Shown: positions 11,501 to 20,039 of the stretch, piece by piece | Layout: each line of letters opens with the position of its first letter | How positions within the stretch are numbered: the stretch's first letter is position 1 | Assembly (NCBI GenBank): GCA_012861695.1 | Contig: JAAOOA010000145.1 | Coordinates: 217,501-281,500, forward strand | Length of the DNA stretch: 64,000 nucleotides | From: Trematomus loennbergii | Taxonomy: Eukaryota; Chordata; Actinopteri; Perciformes; Nototheniidae | Direction: 5' to 3' | Translations under genes and position numbers: made by a program | Notes under the pieces: model-generated | The model's database searches: none | What the model was told of the DNA's origin: nothing | The model's input: the letters and a program-made list of their open reading frames with translations, nothing else

Positions 11501-14500
11501 TCCAGAACCAGAGCTGGCCTGCAGACAGCCAGTCAGACCAGCTCTGTACGAGGTAAGAGGCCGAACTCATGCAGCGTCTTATTCCTCTTCCTGGTTCATT
11601 TGTTTTTTTATTAGGTATTCTGTTGAAGAACATAGACATTAAATGTTTATAAAACATTTAAACTCAGTCTGTTTTTATTAGTTTTATTGTTATATTCTCA
11701 AAAGCATTTTCCTGATTCTCTCCTGTTTCCTTCTCTTCCAGCAGATAGTGGTCTGCAGGAGGTTTTAGATGAACATAGGCTCAGTCTGAGGAGGAGATGT
11801 GAACGTGTGACTGAAGGAACTGATCAAAGTGAAACCCTCCTCAACAGGATCTTCACTGAGCTCTACATCACACAAGGCCAGAGTGAAGAGGTTAATACCC
11901 AACATGAGGTGAGGCAGCTGGAGACAGCTTCCAAGAAAGAGACCCTCCATGACACTCCAATCAAGTGCCAGGACATCTTTAAAGCCTTACCTGACCAACA
12001 GACTCTCATCAGAGCGGTCCTGACCAACGGAGTCGCTGGAGTTGGAAAAACCTTCTCAGTGCAGAAGTTCACTCTGGACTGGGCCGAGGGTTTGGAAACC
12101 AAGATGTCAGTCTGGTGATCCCGCTCTCCTTCAGGGAGCTGAACCTGATCAAAGGTGAGCAGTACAGTCTTCTCAGGCTGCTCCATGTTTTCCATCCAAC
12201 CTTACAGAAGGTCACAGCAGAGCAGCTGGCTGTCTGCAAAGTGCTGCTCATCTTTGACGGCCTGGATGAAAGCAGACTTTCTCTGGACTTCAGAAACAAT
12301 GAGGTTGTGTCTGATGTCTCACAGCAGTCCTCAGTCAACGTGCTGCTGACAAACCTCATCAGGGGGAAGCTGCTTCCCTCGGCTCTCGTCTGGATAACTT
12401 CCAGACCTGCAGCGGCCAATCAGATCCCTCCTGAGTGTGTGGACAGGGTAACAGAAGTACGAGGCTTCACTGACGCCCAGAAGGAGGAGTACTTCAGGAG
12501 GAGATCGAGTGATGAAGACCTGTCCAGCAGAATCATCTCTCACATCAAGAGCTCCAGGAGCCTCCACATCATGTGTCTGATCCCAGTCTTCTGCTGGATC
12601 ACTGCTGCAGTTCTGGACCACATGTTGACTACAGACCAGAGAGGAGAGCTGCCCCAGACCCTCACTGACATGTACTCACACTTCCTGCTGGTCCAGACCA
12701 AGAGGAAGAAGCAGAAGTATGAAGAGGGACATGAGACGAGTCCACAGCAGCTGACGGAGGCTGACAGGGAGCTTCTTCTGAAGCTGGGGAGGCTGGCGTT
12801 TGAACATCTGGAGAAAGGAGACATCATGTTCTACCAAGAAGACCTGCAGCGCTGTGGTCTTGATGTCACCGAGGCCTTGGTGCACTCAGGAGTTTGTACA
12901 GAGATCTTCAAAAGAGAGAGAGTGATCTTCAGAAAACAGTCTACTGCTTTGTTCATCTGAGCATTCAGGAGTTTCTGGCTGCAGTCTACATGTTCACTGT
13001 TACACCAACAGAGACACAGAGGTACTGAAGGACTTCCTGAGAGACTGGACTATGAGAACAGTAACAACAGATCAGGATTACCCATCCCTGCCTGTCTTCC
13101 TAAAGGGAGCCATGGAGAAATCCCTCAGAAGTGAAAATGGCCACCTGGACCTGTTTGTCCGCTTTCTCCACGGCCTCTCTCTGGAGTCCAACCAGAGACT
13201 GTTAGGAGGCCTGCTGGGTCGCACAGACAACCGTCCAGAAATCATCCAGAGAGCTCAGAGGCCAGCTGGGTCGCACAGACAACCGTCCAGAAATCATCCA
13301 GAGAGCCATCAGAGGCCAGCTGAGTCACACAGACAACAGACCAACATTCATCCAGAGATTCTTAGGAGGCCTGCTGGGTCGCACAGACAACAGTGCAGAA
13401 ACCATCCAGAGAGCCATCAGAGGCCAGCTGGGTCGCACAGACAACAGACCAACATTCATCCAGAGATTCTTAGGAGGCCTGCTGGGTCGCACAGACAACA
13501 GTGCAGAAACCATCCAGAGAGCCATCAGAGGCCAGCTGGGTCGCACAGACAACAGACCAACATTCATCCAGAGATTCTTAGGAGGCCTGCTGGGTCGCAC
13601 AGACAACAGTGCAGAAACCATCCAGAGAGCCATCAGAGGCCAGCTGGGTCGCACAGACAACAGACCAGAAACCACCCAGAGAGCCATCAGAGGCCAGCTG
13701 GGTCGCACAGAAAACAGTCCAGAAACCATCCAGAGAGCCATCAACAACCTGAAGGAGATGAACAGTGATAATATCTCTCCTGACAGGACCATCAACATCT
13801 TCCACTGTCTGACAGAGATGAAGGACCACTCAGTACATCAGGAGATCACAGAGTTCCTGAAGTCAGAGAACAGATCAGAGAAGGAACTCTCTGTGATCCA
13901 CTGCTCTGCTCTGGCCTACATGCTGCAGATGTCAGAGGAGGTTCTGGATGAGTTGGACCTGAAGAAGTACAACACATCAAATGAGGGAAAACAGAGACTG
14001 ATTCCAGCTGTGAGGAACTGCAGGAAGGCACAGTAAGTCCAGATGTGATTAACTTTATAAACTAATGTGGATCAGAAGTTTAATTATTCAAATAAACACT
14101 ATAACATTTCTGCTGTTTAAATACTGAGAGAGCAAAATAAACCAACACTGTTCTTCTATTTATTTATAATAATAGTTAAACTGAAGCATTTCTCTCTTCA
14201 TATTGAGTTATTATATATAAAATGGACTAACAGAAAATCTCAATCAGAACATATGTCAAATATTTTTTTCATCAAATGTTTCCTCTTTTTTTAACACATG
14301 TTGTAATATATGTGTTATTATAGACTTACTGGCTGTGGACTCTCAGAGACTCACTGTGAAGTCGTGGCCTCAGCTCTGAAGTCTGACCCCTCCCATCTGA
14401 GAGATCTGGACCTGAGTGACAACAAGCTGAAGGATTCAGGAGTGGAGCTGCTGAGTTCTGGACTAAAGAGTCCAAACTGCAGGCTGGAGGCTCTCAGGTC

Positions 14501-17500
14501 TGTTCACTGACTGAACTTCATCTGTTTGTATTTATCATTTTCTGAATTTGAAAAAAATACATTAAAATTATTTTTCCATTTTTGCTAATGACTGAATATT
14601 GATCAGAGTAACAAAGAGAAGGTGAATGTGTGAGGGAGAGTGTTTGAGCTTCCACAGACTCACTCTGTGCTCCATGAGTCAGTGGAGATGCTGTCAGTAC
14701 TGATGAGCTGTGAGGGAGATGAAGGAGTTGTTAAACATCTGATCAAAGTTAAAGTTCCAGATTATCAATGGATTGTTTCTACATCATCTCTGACATTAAA
14801 GGTCTCCTATCATGCAAAAGTCACTTCCTGATGTCTTCTCTACATCACCATGTGTCCCCGGTGTCAGGAGACTCACAAAGTGTCAGGAAACAAAACCCTC
14901 TCTCTTTTCCTCCGTACCCACATCTCTAAAAACGGGGGAACAACGGAGCTGATCCAGATTTGCTGCGTCATGACGACATTACTAAAATGTGGGCGGGCTT
15001 TACACCATCGGGCCAATCAGAAACGTTGCTGTCAGAAACAATGAGACGTGTTCTGGAAGTAATATGGTCTGTGTTTACATTAGCATGCTAACACTCAGAG
15101 CTAACCTGTACTGGAGAGAGCATGTGTGAAGAAGCAGGAAATAAAAGGAACTCACCTTGTGGTAAACCTGAGAGAGAGAAAGAGTTTGAGCTCCATACAG
15201 TTTCAGAGAGAATCCTTGATGTGGTTTGGAACATGATGTGGAGTTTAATCATGGCAGCATTTAGCTGAGTTTCTGCTGGTAGAATTCTGATCAGGCATTA
15301 GCTCCACCTCCTTTTTTTTTGTTCAAGCTAAGGACCCGAACCTGCTCTTCTCTAACAGCTGGAACAGAGGGATATGAGGGATTTCTAAAATGCATGATCT
15401 GTTTGGTATTTTGAGCAAAACACATCATAGACATGTTTTTATATATTTGTATATATCTGAGACCCATAATATATGCCTAAAAGTAGCCTGATAGGAGACC
15501 TTTAAAACCCTGTTTAACTCTGAACAGATTATTAAACCTGGAGTTATTTCAAACAGGAACATTGTTTTCTAAAGTTACATCATGTTTTCTTTCTTCAGTC
15601 TGAGAGGCTCAGTTTGTCAGAGATCAGCTGTTCTGCTCTGGCCTCAGCTCTGAAGTACAACATCCATCTGAGAGTTCTGGACTTGAGTGGGAACGCTCTG
15701 CAGGATTCAGGAGTGAAGCTGCTGAGAGATCTTCTGGAGAGTCCAGACTGCAGACTGGAGACTCTCAGGTCAGTTCACTGACTCTCTGTTACTGCTGGAG
15801 ATCTCATGTTTCATTAGTTATTCAACCTGATTCTTCTACGTAATTAACTTACATCTATAAAGTTGTAAATGTTCTTTTATTCATACTTTCATTTGTAGGT
15901 ATAAGTAAGAACTGCAGAGATAAATGTTGACTGATTCTTAAAGGAACTGTAATAGATGTTAGTTGTTAAAAGTAAATCTATGTTTTTAATATTTAGTAAA
16001 CGATAACGTCTGAATAAAGTTCATCTGAAGTAATATTAGTTTTACAGGATAAAGTTAACTTTCTGAAGAAGACATATGTTTTTGTTCCCATTCATTTCAA
16101 TGTTGAGTAACACATCTGATTATAAACTGATTTGTATCCTCATCATGTTTTCTTTATTCAGTCTGTGGAACTGCAGGTTGACAGAGATCAGCTGTTCTGC
16201 TCTGGCCTCAGCTCTGAAGTCCAACATCCATCTGAGAGTTCTGGACTTGAGTGGGAACGCTCTGCAGGATTCAGGAGTGAAGCTGCTGAGAGATCTTCTG
16301 GAGAGTCCAGACTGCAGACTGGAGACTCTCAGGTCAGTTCACTGACTCTCTGTTACTGCTGGAGATCTCATATTTCATTAGTTATTCAACCTGATTCTTC
16401 TACGTAATTAACTTACATCTATAAAGTTGTAAATGTTCTTTTATTCATACTTTCATTTGTAGGTATAAGTAAGAACTGCAGAGATAAATGTTGACTGATT
16501 CTTAAAGGAACTGTAATAGATGTTAGTTGTTAAAAGTAAATCTATGTTTTTAATATTTAGTAAACGATAACGTCTGAATAAAGTTCATCTGAAGTAATAT
16601 TAGTTTTACAGGATAAAGTTAACTTTCTGAAGAAGACATATGTTTTTGTTCCCATTCATTTCAATGTTGAGTAACACATCTGATTATAAACTGATTTATA
16701 TCCTCATCATGTTTTCTTTATTCAGTCTGTGGAACTGCAGGTTGACAGAGATCAGCTGTTCTGCTCTGGCCTCAGCTCTGAAGTCCGACATCCATCTGAG
16801 AGAGCTGGACCTGAGAGGCAACGTTCTGAAGGGTTCAGGAGTGAAGCTGCTGAGAGATCTTCTGGAGAGTCCAGACTGCAGACTGGAGACCCTCAGGTCA
16901 GTAAGGGGTCTCTGCTGGTTCAGCAGTATTGTATGAACCACAGGGAAGTGTTTCTCTCACTGGGGAAACAGATCAGTGATGTTACCCACTGACTGCAGGC
17001 TCTTTCATTCTTCCATCAACTATAGAAGGCCAGCTGGAAATGCAAAGCCACACTTTAGTAATCAACTCTCTAACAGACATATGGGGTTTTACAGAAGAGT
17101 GGGAAAGGTAGTCTGTTCTTATGGGATGTTTTCAGTTTCTAGCCCAGGGGTGTCCAAACTGCGGCCCGGGGGCCAAATGCGGCCCTCGGAATCGGAATAA
17201 ACCCTTCATATTTCCTGTAATTATAATCAATCTGAAGCTCCTGTTTAAAGGAATGAGCTGCTAACAGAATAATGTAAACCCTCTGGAGAGCTGGGAGCTG
17301 TTTTGTTTCTTAAAGCATCTTCAAGTAACAAGCATCCTTTACCTTCATTTGATTGAGTTTCCTGACTTATAACTGAACTTATGAGGCAGTAAACCTCTAG
17401 AGAGCGGCCCAGACCTTTATATATTTTTCTGTATGCGGCCCTCGGTGAAAAAGGTTTGGACCCCCCTGTTCTAGACCAATGACTGGTTACTTCCTGTCAT

Positions 17501-17882
17501 GCAGCTGAGAGCTTGGCAGGCAGTCGTATTGTTTGCAGAGAAGATATGATGGGATGTAAAGCATGAGATCAGGACTCTGAAGCTGACTCAAAGAACTAAC
17601 ACTTATTTTAAACTGGATCTCAAACTGTTGGATTGTGTTCGTCTCTACAGGATTGGATATGGAATAGGAGAGAAGACGATCAGAGCCACGATCCAGAAGA
17701 CCTGTGAGTACTAAAACCATATCCTCCATTCATCAAGATATGAAACTCTTTAATGGAGCGTGACCTCAGAGGAAAACAACACTCTTCTTTCTCTCTTCAT
17801 CATTTTAGCTGTTTCTCTTAGTTTTATTATCATCATTATTCTCTCTCTCTCTCTCCTTCTCCTCTCAGGTGACAGGAAGTGA
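4795..17882 (+). CDS. NLRC3-like receptor, unit 1 (RING-FISNA-NACHT-LRR), frameshifted
   Basis: Cytosolic pattern-recognition receptor gene of the fish NLR-C type. Exons read by splice sites: 4795-4919, 9551-9655, RING 10815-10849 interrupted then 11362-11552, FISNA-NACHT 11742-14032, LRRs 14324-14497, 15599-15768, 16162-16332, 16726-16896, then 17651-17703 and 17869-17882 (TGA). Phases agree across most junctions. Known family: such proteins oligomerise through an ATP-binding NACHT and sense ligand with LRRs. No B30.2 exon follows the LRRs, unlike many zebrafish relatives. Problems: a LINE in the RING exon, single-base losses at 12096-12098 and 12933-12936, a two-base loss in 13211-13262 and a 170-base LRR exon where 171 is expected. 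It is therefore a pseudogene, or a gene with assembly base errors. Confidence 0.85.
5464..7186 (+). mobile_element. hAT-like transposon remnant with BED-type N-terminus
   Basis: The ends are CAGGGTGCGTACGGGTGCTG on the left and GTAAGAACCCTG on the right, with many TGCTTGAA subterminal repeats. The same ends recur at 32187, 53621, 21305-21380 and 49985-50053. The plus frame at about 5770-5880 contains [19 protein letters not shown] followed by CKVC, matching the C-x-F-x3-W-L...C-x2-C start of BED-zinc-finger hAT transposases. The catalytic part is not intact. At 6487-6554 lies a second, foreign hAT end (GATCGGAGCATCCCTA). Confidence 0.65.
7187..7946. other. Right part of the TTAA element, no gene
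   Basis: An A-T rich tract (7187-7250) is followed by unique transposon interior. Opposing open frames at 7579-7821 overlap and show no domain, so none is called. Confidence 0.5.
7947..8330 (+). promoter_or_regulatory. Second copy of the NLR leader/promoter inside unit 1
   Basis: This segment repeats 4061-4560: TATATAAAG at 7968-7976, GGAGGAGCTGCAGACAGGGA, then the ISRE-like GAAAGTGAAAGT at 8164-8175. It resembles the leaders at 33802 and 55168. The 34-base stretch with the splice donor found in the other copies is missing here. The duplication places a potential second promoter between exon 1 and exon 2 of unit 1. Confidence 0.55.
8336..8519. repeat. (TG)n/(CGTG)n array
   Basis: TG repeats pass into CGTG tetranucleotide repeats (about 8428-8510). 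The following CTTACTGGGCGT repeats match those after the TG arrays at 34457 and 55811. Confidence 0.97.
8520..9550. other. Intron sequence with partial transposon ends
   Basis: 8640-8776 is a solo right end of the GCATGATAGGTGACCTTTAA family (also at 34620-34781 and 55980-56127). 8777-9100 begins with a different mobile-element-like end and has a poly-C run at 8951-8970. The rest matches introns of units 2 and 3. No gene seen. Confidence 0.5.
9551..9655 (+). CDS. NLR unit 1 exon: second N-terminal peptide repeat
   Basis: The acceptor TTTCCACAG ends at 9550 and the donor GTAAGAG starts at 9656; the exon is 105 bases, phase 2 in and phase 2 out. It encodes [16 protein letters not shown] then [10 protein letters not shown], a diverged copy of the previous exon's peptide. 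Because phases are identical, such exons can be gained or lost without disturbing the frame. Confidence 0.8.
9656..10814. other. NLR unit 1 intron before the RING exon
   Basis: The sequence is closely matched in unit 2 (38600-39748) and unit 3 (58729-63614, where it is split by two transposons). The open frame at 9891-10202 has no splice support or domain and is not called. Confidence 0.7.
10815..10849 (+). pseudogene. Stranded 5' part of the unit 1 RING exon
   Basis: It begins after CTCCACAG and encodes [12 protein letters not shown] as in units 2 and 3. It then runs into the LINE and meets a TGA a few codons later (10858-10860). Eight bases present in the other units (AGCTGTCC) are missing at the junction. 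If spliced as in units 2 and 3 the protein would be truncated. Confidence 0.8.
10850..11357 (+). mobile_element. L2-like LINE 3' fragment inserted in the RING exon
   Basis: The plus frame reads [18 protein letters not shown], then a PSRSLRSS motif, [20 protein letters not shown] and a terminal LKTYLF. This is the C-terminal end of fish L2-like (CR1/L2 clade) reverse transcriptase proteins. The AT-rich 3' tail ends with a GCACCTTG...GCTATATAAATAAA block and CTTGCCTTGCCTTAC repeats typical of such elements. It is 5' truncated. No target duplication is visible; an 8-base loss is seen instead. Units 2 and 3 lack it. Confidence 0.85.
11362..11552 (+). CDS. NLR unit 1 RING finger exon, downstream part
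   Basis: It encodes [22 protein letters not shown] and CPQC, giving a complete C3HC4 RING (C-x2-C, C-x-H, C-x2-C, C-x2-C), usually an E2-binding module of E3 ubiquitin ligases. In unit 1 the exon's natural acceptor is separated from this part by a LINE whose last bases plus the exon give TTGCCTTGCCTTACAG, an acceptor-like sequence ending at 11361. Entry here after the exon ending at 9655 keeps phase (AA+C, then TGT GCT CTG TGT). The donor GTAAGAG is at 11553. Use of this acceptor is inference. Confidence 0.75.
11742..14032 (+). CDS. NLR unit 1 FISNA-NACHT-helical exon with frameshifts
   Basis: Domains in order: a short linker; FISNA (about 11790-11960, [15 protein letters not shown] and [11 protein letters not shown]); NACHT with Walker A GVAGVGKT at 12029-12052 and Walker [10 protein letters not shown] around 12241-12270; the winged-helix region ([32 protein letters not shown] in a shifted frame); ten 18-residue repeats (13211-13748); and a final helical part ending [11 protein letters not shown]. 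Frame breaks: an A lost at 12096-12098 (stop soon after), an A lost at 12933-12936, a C lost at about 12993, and CA lost in repeat 1. Between breaks the coding is well conserved with no internal stops, so it is either a young pseudogene or mis-called bases. Confidence 0.85.
13211..13748 (+). repeat. Ten-unit 54-bp coding minisatellite in NLR unit 1
   Basis: Units start at 13211 (52 bp), 13263, 13317, 13371, 13425, 13479, 13533, 13587, 13641 and 13695. Each encodes 18 residues of type (L/Q)[17 protein letters not shown] or [18 protein letters not shown]. The two types alternate, so 108-bp pairs are almost identical in the middle (13371-13694). Unit 2 has only four units (41645-41857). The first unit lacks two bases, throwing the array into another open frame. 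Confidence 0.93.
14033..14323. other. Intron between NACHT and first LRR exon, unit 1
   Basis: Unit 2 has about 500 bp more at the corresponding place (42310-42800). No gene or element end seen. Confidence 0.7.
14324..14497 (+). CDS. NLR unit 1 LRR exon 1
   Basis: 174 bases, phase 2 in and 2 out. It encodes [20 protein letters not shown], then [20 protein letters not shown] and a C-terminal CRLEALR. This is one ribonuclease-inhibitor-type LRR pair (L-x2-L-x-L-x2-N/C) per exon, as usual in this family. Confidence 0.9.
14799..15500. mobile_element. TTAA-target MITE in LRR intron, unit 1
   Basis: The left end AGGTCTCCTATCATGC pairs with the right end GCCTGATAGGAGACCT, flanked by TTAA on both sides (left TTAA just before the element, right TTAA just after). 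The orthologous insertion is in unit 2 (about 43389-44082), so it predates the duplication. No transposase is seen. Confidence 0.75.
15599..15768 (+). CDS. NLR unit 1 LRR exon 2 (one base short)
   Basis: 170 bases instead of the 171 of its neighbours. The loss lies near the 5' end (AGAGGCTCAGTTTG where the other copies have CTGCAGTTTG or CTGCAGGTTG). The remainder encodes [31 protein letters not shown] and CRLETLR. If the loss is real the LRR frame breaks here. Confidence 0.8.
16162..16332 (+). CDS. NLR unit 1 LRR exon 3
   Basis: 171 bases, phase 2 in and 2 out, encoding [33 protein letters not shown] and CRLETLR. The flanking introns are nearly identical to those of the next exon (564-bp tandem duplication). 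Confidence 0.9.
16726..16896 (+). CDS. NLR unit 1 LRR exon 4
   Basis: 171 bases encoding [33 protein letters not shown] and CRLETLR. It is followed by GTCAGTAAGG, a donor different from that of the preceding exons (GTCAGTTC), and by the 3' intron shared with unit 2. Confidence 0.9.
17145..17468. mobile_element. hAT-type MITE (CAGGGGTGTCCAAAC ends), unit 1
   Basis: The left end CAGGGGTGTCCAAACTGCGG is mirrored by the right end GTTTGGACCCCCCTG. The flanks TTCTAGCC and TTCTAGAC are an 8-bp target duplication with one mismatch, which indicates the hAT superfamily. Unit 2 carries the same insertion in a longer form (45146-45695), so unit 1 lost internal sequence. Confidence 0.8.
17651..17882 (+). 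CDS. NLR unit 1 terminal exons
   Basis: Exon 17651-17703 ([14 protein letters not shown] after CTCTACAG, donor GTGAGTAC) joins in phase with 17869-17882, encoding CDRK and a TGA. The short tail replaces the B30.2 (PRY-SPRY) exon found in many fish relatives. The second of the two exons follows a CT-rich acceptor. Confidence 0.65.
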
Positions 17883-18089
17883 AGACACACAGAAAGGTGA
17901 GAGGTCGTACCGTGTGAAGTTTATTTATTGAGGTTTCAACACGTTTTTCTGGTGTTCCAGACAAATCTGCAAGCTCAGGTTTTATTTGTTCTCAGTTTAT
18001 TCATCACGGGGCGAGTTTGAGACGTGAAGAGGAGCGTGGAGGCATTTTGGAAAATAAAGAAGAAGGCTGCAGCTGATGAGAGACTTCCT

Positions 18090-18571
18090 GTTAGCTCTCC
18101 TCAATATTAAATGAACATAAACAATCAATTGTACTTAAAGCTTTTCTTAAGAAGAAAGATGTGTTGCACTTACACCTGCTGCTACCTACCACCACCTCCC
18201 ACCCATCCCGGCACCAAACAGGAGACTCCATCGACCCCAGATACCCCAACTCACTCTTCTTCAGGTCAGCTTGGAGCCCCGCCTTTACCTGCCCCAACAT
18301 CTCACTTTGAACGATGTAGTCATCCGGATATCTGCATACTGAGAGTGGGACGCAGGACCCGGTCAATGAGCTGCTGGAAGGGGGTCCACTGGACTGGAGG
18401 GGCTCTTGGATCTGGTGATGCCTTGCTCTTCCTGAAAGGGGAGGACACCTATCTGCCATAGTTTCTCCACCTGACGACTGAGTTCCGCATCAGGGGTTCC
18501 AGTTGGGGTGAAGAGACTCTGGGGGGCATCCGATGTACTCCTGAATAGGGGGGCCCTTGGAGTGTCCAACC
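18090..18571 (-). mobile_element. BEL/Pao retroelement pol fragment, unit 1
   Basis: The minus strand reads TPDAELSRQVEKLWQIGVLP then GITRSKS, matching the stretch between protease and reverse transcriptase in BEL/Pao polyproteins (...VE-x-LWQ-ID-x-LPY...TRSK). It continues with YPDDYIVQSEMLGQV and ends in decayed sequence. Frameshifts and stops are present. It also occurs in unit 2 (46246-46690). Confidence 0.6.
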
Positions 18572-18878
18572 TAATGATAAGAATAAGAATAATAATAATG
18601 CATTTTATTTGTAAAGCACCTTTCATTGCTAAAAGTAATCTCAAAGTGCTACAAGGGGCATAATATACTTTTTAAAGAAACACAAGTTTAATAATAGGCT
18701 TTAAAAGCACCCCATGGTGCGGAGTTTGGTCCTGGGGGGGGAAGCAGATGGTTGGTTGTAGAATGGAGGTTGCATGTGGAGGTTTGTGAGGAGAGTAGTT
18801 CCTTGAGGTATGAAGGAGCGTTCCCGTGGATGCACTGATGGGTGAGGAGTGAGATCTTGTATTTGAACCTAGCTGGAG
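18572..18878 (-). mobile_element. LINE 3' end inserted in the BEL/Pao fragment, unit 1
   Basis: Read on the minus strand it resembles an L2/Rex-type LINE 3' end (KYKISLLTHQ..IHG..PSYL and, in the unit 2 copy, LSVHLWNSLPDKLRTPQT..LKTFLF), then GCACTTTGAGAT...AAAGGTGCTTTACAAATAAAATGC and ATT repeats. It splits the BEL/Pao coding sequence between the protease and pre-RT motifs. Confidence 0.6.
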
Positions 18879-19128
18879 AGCTATTGGTGCCCCCTGTGGA
18901 CCCAAAGAGACTCTTTTGGTTGGGGTAATGAGGTGAAAGTTATCTGCACCTATTAGTAGGAGAGGCTGCACTTTGGAAAAGAGGGAAGGGGAAGGCCTTG
19001 CAGGCGGAGATAGTGTTTCTTGAGATCATCCACAGGATAACTCTAGTCCACAAGTGAAAGTCTGTCAGAGGTGAATGTGTCTTTGAGGAGGAATGTTTTC
19101 TTGGGATTGAAAGAGGGTGATATCTCAA
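18879..19128 (-). mobile_element. BEL/Pao aspartic protease fragment, unit 1
   Basis: The minus strand encodes PLLLIGADNFHLITPTKRV followed by LGPQGAPIA. This is the characteristic LLIGxDxxHLITP...GPxGxPxA motif at the end of the BEL/Pao protease region. It is a degenerate copy; related copies are at 46870-47200 and 48519-49025. Confidence 0.65.
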
Positions 19129-20039
19129 AGGTCACTGAGGCTCCATTTCAGAATAATATATGATATGTTTTATAATGATTGATCATTAAAGTGTTCTCAA
19201 AGCTGGTAAAGGTGCAGCTAGTTTGAATGACTTTGTATACTGCAGGGTAGTGTTGAGATCTCCATATTAGGTTGAATAATAAAACAAAAGTTAATTATAA
19301 TCAAATATAATCAATTATATTCTTGTATAACCCAAAATGAAAATGCTTCATATTTTATGGTTTTCTATATTTACAGTATAAACAAAACACAAGTGGTTTG
19401 TTAAATTGAGTGTGTAAGGCCTATTATGGTTTATGGGTGTCACTGATAAGAGAGGAGAGACAGTTTCTTCCCTCTTCCCTCACAGCAGTACACAGGGAGG
19501 GGGCTCCTGACTTAAGGAGAAATACACTTTTAAATGTCACAACTGAATTGGGCAGTTGAAGTTACAATTTAGTGTAATAAATGTCTAAACTATGAATTAA
19601 GGTTTCAGATTAGAAAATGACCACCGCATGATATGTTTTATATTATTGTCATGTAACGAGAGAAGGTAAAAACCCTGTATACGTGTGGACCAATTTTTCT
19701 TCAAATAAACTGATCCCACCTTTTGGATTGGGACAACTTAAAAGACATCTGCGCTCTCCTCTCCTGCTTAAAGGTAAGATTGCACACTGCCTCACTCACA
19801 CTTAGGTAGGGCCACACCTCATACTGATACCAAAATCCTTCTGGATCGCTTAAACAGATTTAGCGGGTCGTCTGAATTGAAACAGCAGTTAATTGAACCT
19901 GGTTCTTCAGGAGTTAATAGAGGTGAGATCTTGCTGACGTTGGTGGATCTGAGCCAAGCAGTAAACGTACAGGGACTCAATAACTTCTGTTAGGTCAATT
20001 AGTAGGTCTGAGTAATTTGCCGGAATAAATTATCAGCTC
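19129..20039. other. hAT debris and candidate LTR, unit 1
   Basis: 19150-19250 matches part of the hAT-like element at 6560-6660. From about 19252 a block starting TGTTGAGATC with CAAATAAACTGATCCC (polyadenylation-like) near 19700 could be an LTR of the neighbouring BEL/Pao element, but matching second ends were not found. The same block is at 47468-48280. Confidence 0.4.

Larger units (their letters stand above)
15774..16896. repeat. 564-bp tandem duplication of an intron-plus-LRR-exon module
   Basis: 15774-16332 and 16338-16896 are nearly identical, including the intron (CTCTCTGTTACTGCTGGAGA onward). Exon starts are spaced 563 and 564 bases. Unit 2 has one exon fewer, so the LRR number differs between paralogues. 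Confidence 0.9.

Noticed and set aside
12069..12827. Minus-strand frames opposite the NACHT exon (and 40498-41313)
   Set aside because: Shadows of the NACHT coding strand; both paralogues show them only because the sense strand is conserved.
13325..13798. 157-codon minus-strand frame over the NLR repeat array
   Set aside because: Shadow of a 54-bp repeat on the coding strand; repeats of length divisible by three stay open in antisense frames.
19252..19800. Complete LTR pair for BEL/Pao
   Set aside because: Only one candidate LTR-like block per unit was seen, with no second copy flanking the coding fragments and no clear primer-binding site.
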